Of a stretch of DNA of 64,000 bases, positions 12,183 through 24,279 are shown in pieces. Source of the stretch: Cristatella mucedo (lineage: Eukaryota > Bryozoa > Phylactolaemata > Cristatellidae); NCBI GenBank assembly GCA_009760855.2, contig WPIO01000011.1, positions 479,501-543,500 on the forward strand, given 5' to 3'. Under the pieces are notes generated by a model that ran no database searches, was not told the origin of the DNA, and saw nothing but the letters and a program-made list of their open reading frames with translations. Both the position numbers and the translations under genes were made by a program. Each line of letters starts with the position of its first letter. The first letter of the stretch is position 1.

Positions 12183-14219
12183 CAGAAGCTCTCGACTGGG
12201 TAGACATCTACTCCGACTACCCAAGCAGTTACGCAGCTCGCCGGATCTTTGATGGCGTACGCTTGTACCTCTGGGACGGAGTCGGTACAACCATGACACT
12301 GCTTAAGCCGACTAAGCGACTGACACGATTGTTGGCGCTTGCTGAGTCGTCGTGCGCCCCAATAGTTTACCTTGTGCAGAATCTTCCCTGTAGACCTGTC
12401 TAGACCCTATTCGCGTAGCGAATGCGATATTATAAAGAATATTGACCAGGCTGCCGTTTATATTGACCTTGCTCAGTGGTGTGGTTAGAAGCGGCTTGGC
12501 ATGAGCAAGGTGAGGATTAGCGGGAAATAGCCTCTGCCCCTGGAAATTGACGACAGCTTTACATTCGCTAATGCCAATAGCAGTTTGTTATAATTAGGTG
12601 TACTCGATCGTGTCTTAGTCTGCCCAGATATTCGATCACGGTGCTTGCCCCCTGGAAGTTCTTGAACGTTAAGCTTGTTAAACTTCAGTAAATGAAAGAG
12701 AGGCATAAGAGTAGTCTACAGACATGCAGCATTTCTACATGACTACAATCATAGTCTCATTTATCTTAAGCTAATTATGAATCAGATTACATCACAGATT
12801 CACATTCAACCACATCCTGACTATCCATTGTGGTATGAAACTAACTTTCATTCCCACGTGATGGTTCTGAGTCTACCAGGTGGCAATCTTTCATTTCAAC
12901 CACGATCTTTACACTTTACTACTGGTCATTTCACTCACTTCCATCAAGCTGCCATATGACATCTTCGGTACTTCCATTGAGGTCTAGCCCGACGGACTCT
13001 GACGCCTTCGGTCGTTTCAAATTTCCTCTTATTTAACTAAAATCTTCTGAGGTCAACATTTCAGTTGATGCGCCGAGAAATTCCAGAGCTTGCTTTTGGC
13101 ATAAGACATTGACAGCATAGGCTTTCAATTATTTGAATCTCATTCCAAAGAACTGCATATGTTCCGCTCAATTTCCGCACCAGTGAACTCGTCTAAGTAT
13201 TGGGATATTTTCTGTAGAACCTCATCTAGATCAAAATAAGTACTTGAAGCAGCAGCTTTGCGCTCCTGCGAACAGGCCTCACGGTGACTATTAACGGAAA
13301 CTAAATTTCCCACTTAAAATGATAATCCTAAAAGCTTTAGTACCCCACCATTTTACAACTGCATCTCTGTCTTGCACTGTCCATCACCTTGAACATTGCG
13401 AAGGTAACCTTAAATGCTACCGTGTGCAGTGGTCTGTCATCCAGGAGTGACCAAAAAGCTCTTCGATCCTCTGAATTTAAGGCTAGGTCTTCCGTGGATT
13501 TAGGTCATTAGAGGCACAGCTAAACGACTTGAATCAGAAAAGCAGGTGCTACCGTGCGAAGCCGATAGGCTCTTTTTTGGATTAGTATGAGAGCTAATTG
13601 AAATATGGTACCTTCATGTTGGTGAGGGGAAATTGAAGTCAGTAGGCTGTTTTTGAGAGCCAGTAAGGTTCTATTAGAAATGATTTATTGTGGCACGAGC
13701 GACATTCAAGGCTGATATACCAAGATGCTATGCTTGGTACCAGCTTTAACAGCAAATCGTGTATCAGCTGCAGAAAGACCTGAGTTTTGAGTTTCCGAAA
13801 TATAAAAGGGATATCACGAATGTATGGAAAACCTGGCAGCGTATATTTAATCAAGCATCCATACGTTTTGCCTTCTTAAGCCCGTGAAAGTAAGCGTATT
13901 TTAAAATGAAGACTACGTGGTCATCTAGTGACTTGCATTTTTCTAATGTGACAATCAGGATTTGTGAATGCCCACTGGGTGGCTGTCTCATTTCTGAATA
14001 ATACTTGGTTTACCAATAACCAGTGATTTGATTATATCTTCATTCAATTTGAAATCATTTGCTACCACTGAATGCGAATATTGGCTATGCATGCAACAAG
14101 TTGCTTAGAGAGATTGAAATGCTGGAAATTTACTGCAATCTAGCACATGTACCACTAATTCATTTGCTTATTAATGAAGCATAGATTGCAGTTGCTAGTT
14201 TCTTTTTCCAGAGGGAGAG
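11735..14219. other. No convincing gene; CT microsatellite inside
   Basis: Apart from the CT tract at 12.1-12.2 kb I see no assignable feature. A stretch ending CTA CCA G|GTGGCA near 12,880 (YPLWYETNFH..LPG) resembles the PG| ends of the Ig exons but lacks the B-strand Cys and was not accepted. Confidence 0.35.
12115..12179. repeat. CT microsatellite
   Basis: About 32 uninterrupted CT units. All open frames across it are artefacts of the repeat. Confidence 0.95.
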
Positions 14220-14560
14220 TAATAATAATAGTAATGATAATAGGCATGCGTCTAGTGTAGCACCCTTAGAGAACTCAATATATTTATTGGCTAAATATAT
14301 TTCTAAATTTTGTTTTTACAATTGCTGTAAAGGGAGCGTGATCGAATCTATAGTAGCTTCATGCTTAATGAACTAAAAGTGTAATATGGTAAGAGTTGAC
14401 ATGCACAGGTTCAGGGTGCACATATGGTTAGTGGCAGCATGCACAGTGTCAGCATGTATAGCGACACAAATGGTGAATTACACGGACTCACTGAATTCTT
14501 TGATGAATAGCTGTATAGATTGCAAAATTAATTGGATCAATAATAGATCGTAAATCCCAA
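14220..14560 (-). mobile_element. LINE family 1 3' end, decayed
   Basis: In minus orientation it keeps the ATT-rich tail (aataataatagtaatgataa), a worn hairpin (agcacccttagagaactcaa) and the ggttagtggcagcatgcaca block seen in every copy. Confidence 0.6.
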
Positions 14561-15494
14561 TATGATGGTATCTAGTACTTTAACGTCTTTTCGTGTGACA
14601 TTATCTGGATGAAATCAACCGTGACGAATCTCCCAATTGAGGTTTTACCTGAAACCTTGCAGTGCAAAACCAGTGATCAAAGGTATCAAATGTTACCCAG
14701 GTGACCGGCTGAACTAGCATCGAATGACTGCTAAGTCACGTCAGATTTTCTGAGAAGGAATTATAAATGTAAACTATTATTTCTATTATTTTAACTATTA
14801 TTATTATCATTATATACTATTATTATTTCTATTTACGACTCCAATTAAATTTATTAACCACTTGAACAGCAATTCGCTCGATTTCATTAACATTCATCAA
14901 ACCTATTTACGACTTACCCATGTAGATTAGGTGGTTCAAATTGAAACATTAAGATGTATTATTCGTACTTCCATCAACGTTTTGTCACTGTTAGGAAGCA
15001 TAGCACAAGTCTGCGTCTAATTTCATCTCTTATTCAGATTTCAGTTCTACTTAGACTTGCCAAAGATCTCAACTAATTGTGACTTTTTTATTTTAGTGAA
15101 TTCAGTTACTTGTTATGAAGGCAGCTCATAATTCGCAGAGTTTCTAAGATCTTCGCATAAAATGTATTTGAGTAATTGATTACAGAGAGAATAAGCTTAA
15201 ATTATAGTCACTAGGTTAATGCATTCATAAGCAGATTGTTTTAGCCCGATGCCAAAATTCAACCCCTGGATTTGGTGATCGCGACTTTCTGTCTTCATTC
15301 ATGCAAGCATCAGTTCACGCTTTTTGTTACTTTCTCCAGTCTGCCCCTTAACTTTCCTTTAATGGCTATCGCTCTTGCCTATCTGCCACTCTAAACCTCA
15401 TCTTTTTTCAGGTGAGGGTTACCTGAAAAACGAACTCATATTGGGCTACCAACAATCTTATGCGTGGCGAAGATGCGATCACCTACTCTTGTAG

Positions 15495-15673
15495 GTACCA
15501 TATTGAGAGCTGTCAACCGAAGACGCCAATGCAGTCACATATACCTTTTCTTGCAGCTTGCTGCTAGCCAGATTCAAAAGGAAGCCTATACTTTATTTAA
15601 GGCTCCAGAAATGACTGCAAGCGAGTCATCTGTGCCAGCGACAAGAGAGATGGCAGAGCCACTGGTGGACTAA
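15495..15673 (+). CDS. Last coding exon of IgSF gene copy 0 (cytoplasmic tail)
   Basis: The exon opens after a pyrimidine-rich acceptor (ctactcttgtag) in phase 1 and ends at TAA. A second acceptor at 15,556/15,557 (ttttcttgcag) would give a shorter phase 0 form. The product has a basic start (VNRRRQC) and then EAYTLFKAPEMTASESS. That part resembles the copy 1 last exon, which reads ELYNALEQNAAPEVTSSD: the tyrosine lies in the same place and APE-M/V-T follows. The likely role is a cytoplasmic signalling tail, with only one tyrosine motif (YTLF) here. The rest of copy 0 was not found with confidence upstream. A canonical AATAAA lies about 370 nt downstream. The paralogy is seen in the sequence; the function is inferred. 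Confidence 0.5.
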
Positions 15674-16039
15674 TATTTTGGTGTGTTGACCAGATTGTGT
15701 TAGACGATTACTTCACTGCTGACCTTAGATTTGCAGCGAACTAAGTAAACCCACAAGTCAGACGTAAATTTGAGTCTCCGGGGTTATGTTTCTATCGCAT
15801 TTCAACAAGATTAGACTTATGGCAATAACCTTTCAATTTGGCTGAGTTTGATCCTATTTCAACATACCAGGAAGGCCAGTGGACTTAACAAATAGCAAAC
15901 CACTTTGCCACACAGTCCGGACCTGATCCAGATAATTTCTACTTCCAGATATATAATTAACATTAAATGAGTTTTCTTAAATTAATTAATAGTGCAGATG
16001 AAATTTTATTTCATGAGTATAATCTCCAAGAAACGCCTA

Positions 16040-16045
16040 AATAAA
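16040..16045 (+). terminator. Possible polyadenylation signal of copy 0
   Basis: This is a canonical AATAAA hexamer, the first one noticed downstream of the copy 0 stop codon, about 370 nt away. In AT-rich sequence such hexamers arise often by chance, so only the position supports it. Confidence 0.25.
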
Positions 16046-16082
16046 TGCTTGTAGCTCAGCAGTTAGCAAGAAGTTCATACGG

Positions 16083-16607
16083 TTTTTCCTAGATGACAAA
16101 AAGCTCTTCAGCTGGGCCAGCCAACCAAAAATACTAGTCGTGAAACGGTTATAATATAATGATATTCCCATTCTTCCACCACCTGAGGTCAATTAAACCG
16201 GGAGGCTTAGAATCCAAAGTAACCTGTCGCTCGTTCCTCACTTAATCACAAGAAGCTTTGCATTCGCTCGAGGCCTTTCTCTTTCCCACACCTATCAAAA
16301 AGTATATTGCTTAAGGTGCTGCCAATATGTCACAAATTATGGTAACAGAAATTGCATTATTTTTTTAATCTAATTGTGACATATTTTCAAATGATGAATA
16401 AATTGTTCGTGGTAACAATTTCATTCAGCCTTCGCTTTGATAACCTCTGGACAATATTTTCCGCTGATTTCGGATTATTGGCTGCATCATTTTTTTCTTC
16501 CTCTTCCCACATGCAGGCCACACGTGTATGCGTTTTTTCTAGAAAGCAAAAAGCTCTTAAGCTGGGCCAGCCAGCAAAAACACTAATCAAGAAATGGTAG
16601 AATATTA
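16083..16607. repeat. Pair of 75-bp direct repeats 450 bp apart
   Basis: The segments 16,083-16,156 and 16,534-16,607 share caaaaagctctt, agctgggccagcca and the flanking tttttc-taga and gaaa-ggt. They are too diverged for a recent event. They could be two short elements of an unnamed family. Confidence 0.5.
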
Positions 16608-17852
16608 AATTGTACTGCAACATCTTTACTCTCGATTATATATTCTACCGTAGGTATATCTGCAGATTCTTATTATTGCTCAATATGTATCCGTACTCAT
16701 GCGATCTCAACGAATCCAAAGTTGTTTACCCTTTTGGTATTGTACTCATTCAGTTTTAAACACGAAACTCGTTTAGCCAATAATCCATGTGTTAGTCTAG
16801 AATAGAGCCAATAACACAGTCTTCACAATCATCCATTTCATCTTCACTTATTTTATTAACGTGACAGCACTACACTGATCAACGTTCTATAGATGTTTCA
16901 AGCTATTGACTGAGCGCCACTATCTACTCACTAGATAAGCGACATTGCGGCTTACCAAAGATGTTAAACTAGTAACTAATACTTAGCGTAGCAATAAAAG
17001 CAGACAACCAATAAAATCTGAGATGCTACTCCTAGTTACGTGATTCCACCTTGTGAATGTCAACCCAAGCTTCTGTAAGAATTTAGGGAAATCATAGATT
17101 CAACATCAAAACATGAATATTTAGACCATTAATCATCTCTATCCACGACTGCAATGTAATGTTAGGGAAACGCTTAATATCCAAGAACTGTTTATTTGGG
17201 CTGGCAGTGACCATTCTCTCCTGTTCCTATGTTCGCACTGCCCCGTCTCTGCAGGCCTAACTCATCTTCCATAAAACATACACTCATGAAACATAAATAT
17301 CAGTAAGCCAAAGAGCCACACAATCATAAGACCACAGGATGAGCACCTTAACCATGGGCCAAATTTGAAGCTAAGCATTGTATTGTGAATTCAATTCGAA
17401 AATAATCCCGATCAAGCTTTTGTGCAGAGCTTTATTTAGTTACCTGTTAAAATTCTTAGGAGATTGTTTCTGACTGAAAGGGATAAAATTGAATGGCTTG
17501 ACCAGGACGGCCAGTCTGGGTGACGGTCTGCCGTTAGGTGAGTCATTTAGGTAGTTCCTTTATTTCTGGCCTATAATAAATGTATGGTGTTTTGTATTCT
17601 AATTAAATTGATTGGGTTCGTTTCTAGTAGCCTTTTGGCTGATACGCTTGAAAAATTTAGAGTTGATTTGATTAACGTGTTTAAGTTAGATCCATCAAAC
17701 TAGTCATAATTACCTCATTATTCTTGATCAGCAATACTAAGTTATACGAAAAGTGGTTTTTTTATTAAATAAGATCAGGAGGCATATCACTAATTCAGGA
17801 ATGGTATTAGAGATGGTAAAGGTAAGACTACTACAAGACATGTTAAATGCAG

Positions 17853-17955
17853 ATAATAATCTCATAGTTTCTAACTATGATTTGTCTAAACCAGAGCCAT
17901 ATATAGTTTGTGAAGATGCATATAGTTTGTATCCCACTTTAATCTTGCAATCGTG
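17853..17955 (+). CDS. Candidate first-half Ig exon, copy 1
   Basis: The exon starts in phase 1 after gttaaatgcag. It reads through a B-strand-like PYIVCEDAYS to a Trp whose codon is split by a TG|gt donor (phase 2), 14 residues after the Cys. This mirrors the exons at 30,810-30,924 and 61,447-61,513, which also run from phase 1 to phase 2 and end on a split TG codon. An alternative donor 5 nt downstream (TCT G|GTGACT) would be phase 1. In the cluster it occupies the place that the 51.96 kb exon has in copy 2. The donor gtctgg is weak and the exon is short, so this stays a candidate. Confidence 0.35.
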
Positions 17956-19044
17956 GTCTGGTGACTATTAAATCGGATGGTACTATCGCTTTGAATGCGG
18001 TTATTAATTATTCTACTGCACCATAAGATTCTGAATATCTTTCAAGGCACTTGATATATAAGTTGCATGTACAATAGTATAATTGTATTTGGTTATTATT
18101 AAAAAATAGGATATCAGCACATACGAGCAAGCAAAATGTGATTCATCATATCTTCGGATGAAAATTGTAATATGAATCCTGGGGATTCTAGCTTTTTTTA
18201 AATGTCTTTGGATATCTTGAGGTCGATTGGTAATATTTTCCATACTTTGGGAGCTAGCTCAATAAAGGCCACGTCTCCATAACGCAGGATTTTTGCGAAA
18301 TGCCCGTACAGCTAATGGTCATGAGTCAGAAGGTTTAGTCGTGCGATACGAAACCTGACTATTCAGTACTTCAGACAGTTTGACGGGACCTAGACAATGA
18401 AGAACCTTAGCCGGGATGAAGGAGTGAATTTTAAAGTCAGCATGCTTTTCCATTAAAAAATAGTGCAGATTAGTGAGATAATAACCAGCATGGTTATTAT
18501 CTCACTGTAGACACCCACCATAGACAGGTTTCAACACTGAAAAGCAACTTTCAGCAGCTTATTTGACAGTTTACAAGGCGTGAAAGTCGTGAGCTACTGA
18601 AGTCTAAAAAGACTTCACAATCCATGAACCGTCTCGGCTGTGGTATGATTTCTAAGGAAGCCCAAATTTTATTAGTTTTACTTAGCTCAAAGTAGAAAAA
18701 CCGAATTATTAGCTGAAGTATTTTTTTAACACAATTAGAATGCATGCAGATGTTACACGATTTAAAATGCCCAGCCGAGATTTTTGCGTTTTTCCTCCAA
18801 TTTTGTGATTGGCACTATTTTCATCACAACTGGCTTTAGCCAGTTTTAGAAACGTGGCATCCATTCACATGTAAATTTTAGCAAAACACGATGCTAGGAT
18901 GTTGGAAGACTTATAGATTCTGGATGGCAGGGAAAGATCAAGCTACGGGTTAAGCTGCGTGGTGACGATTGCTTCGGTAATTTTAAGAAAATGCACTGTC
19001 AAAATAAAAAATTACTTTAAATTGATAAAATGGTTATCCTGCAA

Positions 19045-19447
19045 CAGAGGTCGGCAAACTGCGGTCTTTAGGTTGAATACGGCCTAGCTAGTACTCCAGT
19101 CCGGCATAACGCCCCCTAGTTATTTGTTTTAAATACGGCCTAATTGAACAGTCATGGTTGTCTACCAGTTCATTACTGCTGGTTGCAGCTCTAGCTGAGG
19201 TTTGTGTTTATTTGTAGAACTTGTATCAGGCGCTTTTATGAAATAGAAGCAGCTTACTGGTAGATAAACGACGATAAACGGCTACCCCTATAATTGCTGT
19301 GCATGACTACGCGTCTGTTGGGACTTTTTTTTGTGTGGCCTCGCCCACTCCACTAACCGCTGGAGTGAGAGTAGCTTCTTCTGAAGTAATTTGTTTTCTG
19401 ACCTCCTGATATGGCCAGCTAGTCCGATAAGTTTCCCAACCCTTTTT
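19045..19447. mobile_element. Putative non-autonomous hAT-like element
   Basis: It begins cagaggtcggcaaactgcgg, the style of many hAT-type termini, and ends with gataagtttcccaaccctt, whose reverse complement (aagggttgggaaacttatc) matches the start imperfectly. No transposase frame lies inside. The target duplication is not clear. Confidence 0.45.
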
Positions 19448-19778
19448 CTACAATATAGTGGCTGACCGATAGATTAGAGGCTATTTACATCTACACTCAG
19501 GAACCTACTACCGAGATAAGACCTCAAACATTGAAACGTGGCCCAAGTGCTGCCCTGACTGATCAAAGGCTCTACAGTAGAACTGGAGGGTCAATGGTTT
19601 TAAATTATGTCAAAATATCTAATAGAATTACGATAGCGACCTTTCCTACTTCATGATTCCCAAGAAGTGTGCTAGACACTGGCGTCAGAGTTAATTACTG
19701 CAATATTTTTAGTATACAATGTAACTCTGTTTACTTGCTAGGTTAGAAGTGTTGATATGGAAATTATATAAGTGGATT

Positions 19779-19782
<4 letters not shown>

Positions 19783-19827
<45 letters not shown>
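19783..19827. repeat. TA microsatellite
   Basis: About 22 TA units. It lies just upstream of a LINE 3' end. Confidence 0.95.
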
Positions 19828-19828
<1 letters not shown>

Positions 19829-19847
19829 CTCCAGTTAAATTGATAGG

Positions 19848-20640
19848 AATAACAATAGTAATAATGCACTTCATAAAGCGCTCTCAGAGAACTCAATCTC
19901 GTTCTAGGCGCTTTGCATATGCTGCAAATGGAAATGCAATTAAATGGTGAGTATTATCATGTTTGGAAAAAAAAACTTGAATATCATGGTTAGAGGGGTT
20001 ATGCAAAGGGTCAGCATGCAAATGTGGTTAGTGGCAGCATGCACAGTGTCAGCAAACATAAGCACACGGAGGACAAATCACAGAGGCCCTCTAAATGCTG
20101 TCCTATATAGGTGTTTTTAAGTTCTTTTTAAATTTGGTCAAGTCCGGGGATGTTCTGACGCAAGACGGGAAGGAGTTTCAGGCTTTGGGAGCATACAAAC
20201 TAAATGCACCGTCTCCAAAGGATTTGAGGTTTGTACGAGGTATTGGTTGACTGATGGATTCTGAAAAGTGGGTGATACGATGCTTGGCCTGGTGGGGGAT
20301 TAGATCTGAGAGACATGCTAGAGCCAAAGAATGAAATGACCTAAAAGTGAGTGACAAAACCTTGAAGTCAATCCGTTGCTTGACTGGTAGCCAGTGCAGA
20401 TCGGAGAGAAGTGGTGTGATATGGCAGCTGGGACGCTCGCAACAGACAATCCTAGCTGCAGAGCTTTGCTCCAGCTGTAATCGGCTGATTGCACATGCCG
20501 GTAGGTGAGTAAGCAGAGAGTTACAGAAATCAAGTCGGGATGTCGGGATGTTTAGCATAGAGCTATTATCTGTATGGATACTAGGATTAGATCTATCTTT
20601 CTGACAAAGATAGTACAAAACGATCTGGCGATTCTTAGTA
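19848..20640 (-). mobile_element. LINE family 1 3' part with C-terminal domain
   Basis: On the minus strand a long open frame reads SRLDFCNSLLTHLPACAISR, then ARIVCCERPSCHITPLLSDL and LIPHQAKHRI, the C-terminal domain of L2/CR1-like ORF2 proteins. The 3' UTR and the hairpin (tctcagagaactcaatctcg on the plus strand) follow. It has no RT domain and is 5'-truncated. Confidence 0.8.
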
Positions 20641-21520
20641 AGCATTGCAGCATGTGGCTCTGACCCGGATACAGGTAAGGAGCAGGAATATCTTTGATAT
20701 CAGCATTTCTGAGTTCTGCATCAGCATTGCAACTCATTATCACATACACTTCACCTTGATTTACCATTATGAGACAGAAGCTAGACTTGTCATCGGTTAG
20801 AATCGCTTAGCAAAGCCTAAATTAGTTTTCTAATTCCGTGTGGGCTCAGCGCTATAGCTATATCAGCATACGTAGGAAATAATTGGCATTATGTGATACT
20901 TTTGAGATTGTGTGTAGGTAAAAGCTTTCAAAAACTGACAGCTAATTTATTTTGAGTGTTATTTCATGCAGCCATACTTCTTTTACTTATGCAACTAACC
21001 GGTTGACAACAACGATAGTGCATGGCATGCTTTATTGGTGCCACACCTTAAGTTTTTCGGTTTTATTGTTGCATTTCCAAAAATTGTCTACGTACATAGA
21101 ATATGTATTACTATTATGTATAAGAATATGAAGTTTGTTTGTTTTCTAAATTTAATAAATTAGTGCATTGAGGAATATTTACAAAATTTCAAAGCTGCTG
21201 AGTCAGTAATTCATTGTAAGTGCTGATAGGCTTTCTGCTTATCTCAAGGGTGTGAGGATGCCTTATAAAACAGAAATACTCTAAATTGTGACATCTATTG
21301 TGGTGTGATTATCGGAGATTTTTAACCTTGCAAATATAGGCAAATAGCTTGCTAATATTATTATTATTGTTTAAGGTGAAAATGTCAGTACATTTCTTTA
21401 TAAGCAGAATGACAATTATTTTGAATTAGCTCATGCAGAGCATCTTTCATGTTCGCATATCTTCATAATTAGTTACAATATCATCATATGTTCATCACGG
21501 CAGTTTTCTACACGCTTTAG

Positions 21521-21729
21521 TGTGAATCACTTTGGTCGGAGAAGAAAACTGCAAGAAGAACCCGAAATGACTATTGTAAGCAGGATTTCAAGGCATTCTG
21601 TTGGCAGACACCCACTGCAGCATTGGTTCAGCATTCGTCTTGCAACGTCGGTAATTATTTTCAACTGTGTTACGTATGGGGCTGTTACGACATGGTTTCG
21701 AACAAAGACAATCCTCGGTGCTCAGCCAG
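21521..21729 (+). CDS. Ig first-half exon (B to C strands), copy 1
   Basis: The donor is strong (CAG CCA G|GTGAGA, phase 1). The 3' part reads SVIIFNCVTYGAVTTWFR: a B-strand Cys followed after eight residues by a C-strand Trp, with the WFR typical of V-like Ig domains. It ends in AQPG. The paralogous copy 2 exon at 56,698-56,826 ends YRS..VQPG at the same splice phase. The 5' edge is uncertain. The start given follows ctacacgctttag and gives phase 2; phase 0 starts at 21,504 or inside the ORF are also possible. The next exon, 182 nt downstream, is another first-half exon, so the two may be alternatives. Confidence 0.5.
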
Positions 21730-21911
21730 GTGAGATCGTGCTACAGTAATATCATATTCATGACGCTTCTTCCACTAAATTCATTTGTTAATTTAATATA
21801 GTTAAATAATAATAATTTAATATTTAAAATAATGTTTCGCTAGCTTTTGGACTAAAATATGTTTACTTAGTGCCATTTTAGTTGTAATTTAGAGTCACCA
21901 TATCGCTGCAG

Positions 21912-22061
21912 CACCACTACCTATGGCCGAGGTTGATGCCATACGAATAGGAACAGCTCAAAAGCTAACCCTCATCTGCAGACGGTATAATGGTTTGCCT
22001 GTATGGAAGTACAGCAACAGTTACAGAAACCTGCGATTCGTCGAATTGGATACGATTCCAG
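21912..22061 (+). CDS. Ig first-half exon (A to C' strands), copy 1
   Basis: This is a 150-nt symmetric phase 1-1 exon with acceptor tatcgctgcag and donor CCA G|GTATTT. The 49 full codons read as a textbook Ig A-to-C' segment: an A' strand, then KLTLIC (B-strand Cys), RRYNGLPVW (C-strand Trp nine residues later) and KYSNSYRNLRF. It ends IPG, like the QPG end of the previous exon. Joined to the next recognised exon at 25,913 it makes one complete domain, with the F-strand YxC supplied there. This is one of the most convincing exons of the cluster. Confidence 0.7.
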
Positions 22062-22125
22062 GTATTTTAACAGACTGTCATAGCTAGATCTATAACATAT
22101 ATGCTGGTGGCACATCTGTATACAG

Positions 22126-22195
22126 AAACTGCTAAAAACACAACCAATCTTCGCTCAGTATTTCACGAACTGTTGGTTTACATGCACCCTGCAAG
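22126..22195 (+). CDS. Doubtful Ig F-strand exon
   Basis: Between cag at 22,125 and a GTAGAT donor, frame 0 reads QYFTNCWFTCTLQ, which could be an F-strand ending WFTC. The donor would be phase 1 like the rest of the gene, but the acceptor would be phase 0 and so does not join to the preceding exon. The phase 1 frame is also open but lacks the Cys. The pyrimidine tract is poor. It may be a relic or chance. Confidence 0.2.
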
Positions 22196-22824
22196 GTAGA
22201 TATCAAGGGTTTAGATCGGAAGCTAGGTTTTTTAATTTCCTAGCTACTGTATATCATCAGGTAGTGGCAGAAGCTTAACATATCTTGTGTAGTTACTTTA
22301 AAGTTATATGATGGCATTTAATTTATCCAAAGTAAATTATTAGAGTTTGATACTTTAGACGTTTAGCAATAATGATGCATTTATTAAAATTCTCCGTCTC
22401 GGTAAACGTAACCGCTTTTACTTATACCCTGGTTTATTTCGACTGCTACATTACTTTGCCGATTTACCTAAATTAAGAATCGTGCAATAAAAAATATTTC
22501 AATTCACAGGCGGCTCCAACATTGAATAGCTTCGATTACTTAATTCCGCTACTGCATGGAAACCTATTTTCAGACTGTTACTTACTAATTTCTACACTTG
22601 CCCATAAATGGATTGCTTATATGGGCCTAATGCCGATTAGGCGGCGGTTGAATGGAAATGCTGAAGCACTTCCGTACTTGAGTGTGTACTTGAATATTTA
22701 TCTCCGCGGCTAAGCAAGCTTCCTACTCATTAGTAGTGGCATGGGCTCATAAAAACTATGGTCGGACTAGAAGAAGTTTTACACTATCTATGCCTATCAA
22801 ACTGCATCAGCTATAACACTAATT

Positions 22825-23170
22825 TTATTAATAATACATTTGATATAGAGCCCTCAGATAACTCAATCTCTTTCTAGGCACTTTAAAATGTGTAGCAAAG
22901 CAAGCACGATCGAATGGTTAGTGGAAGCTATCTCAATAAAAACAAGAATAAAATGGCTAGGGGTGACATTTACAGAGTCAGCATGAACGTGTGGTTAGTG
23001 GCAGCATGGGCAGTGTCAGCAGGCGTAAGCACATAAAGGTCAAATCATACGGACCCACTAAATACCGTGATAAATATATGCATTTTTGTTTCTTTTTAAA
23101 GGTGAGGTAGTCAGGAGATTTCATGACGCAAGTCGAGAGTAAGCTTCATGCTTTTGGAACATATTCCTTC
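22825..23170 (-). mobile_element. LINE family 1 3' end
   Basis: The conserved block (ccctcagataactcaatctc, then gtggttagtggcagcatggg) is present in minus orientation. Only UTR and a scrap of the C-terminus remain. Confidence 0.65.
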
Positions 23171-23315
23171 GAACTACACGTCGTCAGGATAAATTCACCT
23201 TTATTTTATCTCTGATCCGATGATGGCTAGACTAGCTTAAAGACTGCAGAGGGAGTGCTCACGCCTGCCTAATTATTTAAATTAGAAATCTAAGTTTATG
23301 TGACATATTTTAAAG

Positions 23316-23449
<134 letters not shown>

Positions 23450-23584
23450 CAGTGTAAATGCGAACGATGCTGCAATTATTGTGCTGTATTAGCACAAAGG
23501 AGCTGCTGGCACCACAGTGCGAACTGCCCGGAGATTGCCCAGCCAACGACCTCGGCGACTACGACGACGACTATCGAACCGACT

Positions 23585-24235
23585 AGGGGAGTTCGATCGA
23601 GTTAAGAATAAGCTGCGAGCTGCGAAAGCCTTTCGCATGCTGTGCTCGCCCGATGTGTTCGTCCGTCAAGTCTCCCGTCACTGACTCGATCGGGCAGTCT
23701 CCAGCCTGGATGGCATGCCATTGTCTGATCTGGAGCGTTCGCGATACCTGAGCCCAGCAGACTTTTGCACAGGCAACAGGGTTGCCCCGAGTTCCCTGTG
23801 GTCGGACGTGCGTCAGTGCCTCAAGCGGCTCTCCTGTCGCCTCTCGCTGACCGGTCCTGAAGTGCTGGCTGCCTTGACGTCGTCGAGCACTGGGTCGTGC
23901 CACGAGTGGTCATCACGGAGCTGTGAGAGTTCTCCAGGCTCGTGGAAGGCCGTGCTTGGGCGGCCCAGCCTGCACAATGCAGAGTCAGCCGCTGCCTGAC
24001 CACAGACACATTCGCCATTCGCAGTCACTTCTTGACCATGGGTCTTGGCCAGTCGTTCCGGGCTTGGTGGTTTGTGCACCGAGCACGCCTGGACGTGCCA
24101 CCAGTGGCTGCTGCCAGGAGTCGGCCATACCCTGGGGCGATTAACAGCTGCCGCCTATGCCGCAGGGAGACCGCTTGCCACGTGCTGAGCCATGCCGGTC
24201 GATGCTGCATGACGTCACGACCCAACACAACCTAG
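23585..24235 (+). mobile_element. GC-rich R2-type non-LTR retrotransposon C-terminus, decayed
   Basis: The block is much richer in GC than its surroundings. The last plus-strand frame reads FRAWWFVHRARLDVPP, then NSCRLCRRETACHVLSHAG and C. The C-x2-C...ET-x2-HVLxH pattern is typical of the zinc-binding region after the RT of R2-type elements. Upstream frames (DVRQCLKRLSCRLSLTGPE) need frameshifts. A family 1 LINE fragment begins directly after it. Confidence 0.5.
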
Positions 24236-24279
24236 TTCTACGCCGTCTAATCTGAGCTCCTCCGGTAACCTACCACATC

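Noticed and set aside
12019-12299. Ser-Leu or Arg-Glu repeat proteins
   Set aside because: All are translations of the CT microsatellite on either strand.
12777-12885. Ig first-half exon ending LPG|GTGGCA
   Set aside because: It has PLW near the right place and a phase 1 end, but no B-strand Cys, no good acceptor and an odd position relative to the copy 0 tail.
15419-15494. Exon after catcttttttcag (EGYLKNELILGYQQSY)
   Set aside because: The acceptor is excellent, but the phase 1 frame ends in TAG at the next acceptor and no usable donor precedes it.
17440-17525. Exon reading RLFLTERDKIEWLDQDGQ
   Set aside because: The phase 2 start looks attractive, but TGA follows at once in frame and the strong donor at 17,536 is out of frame.
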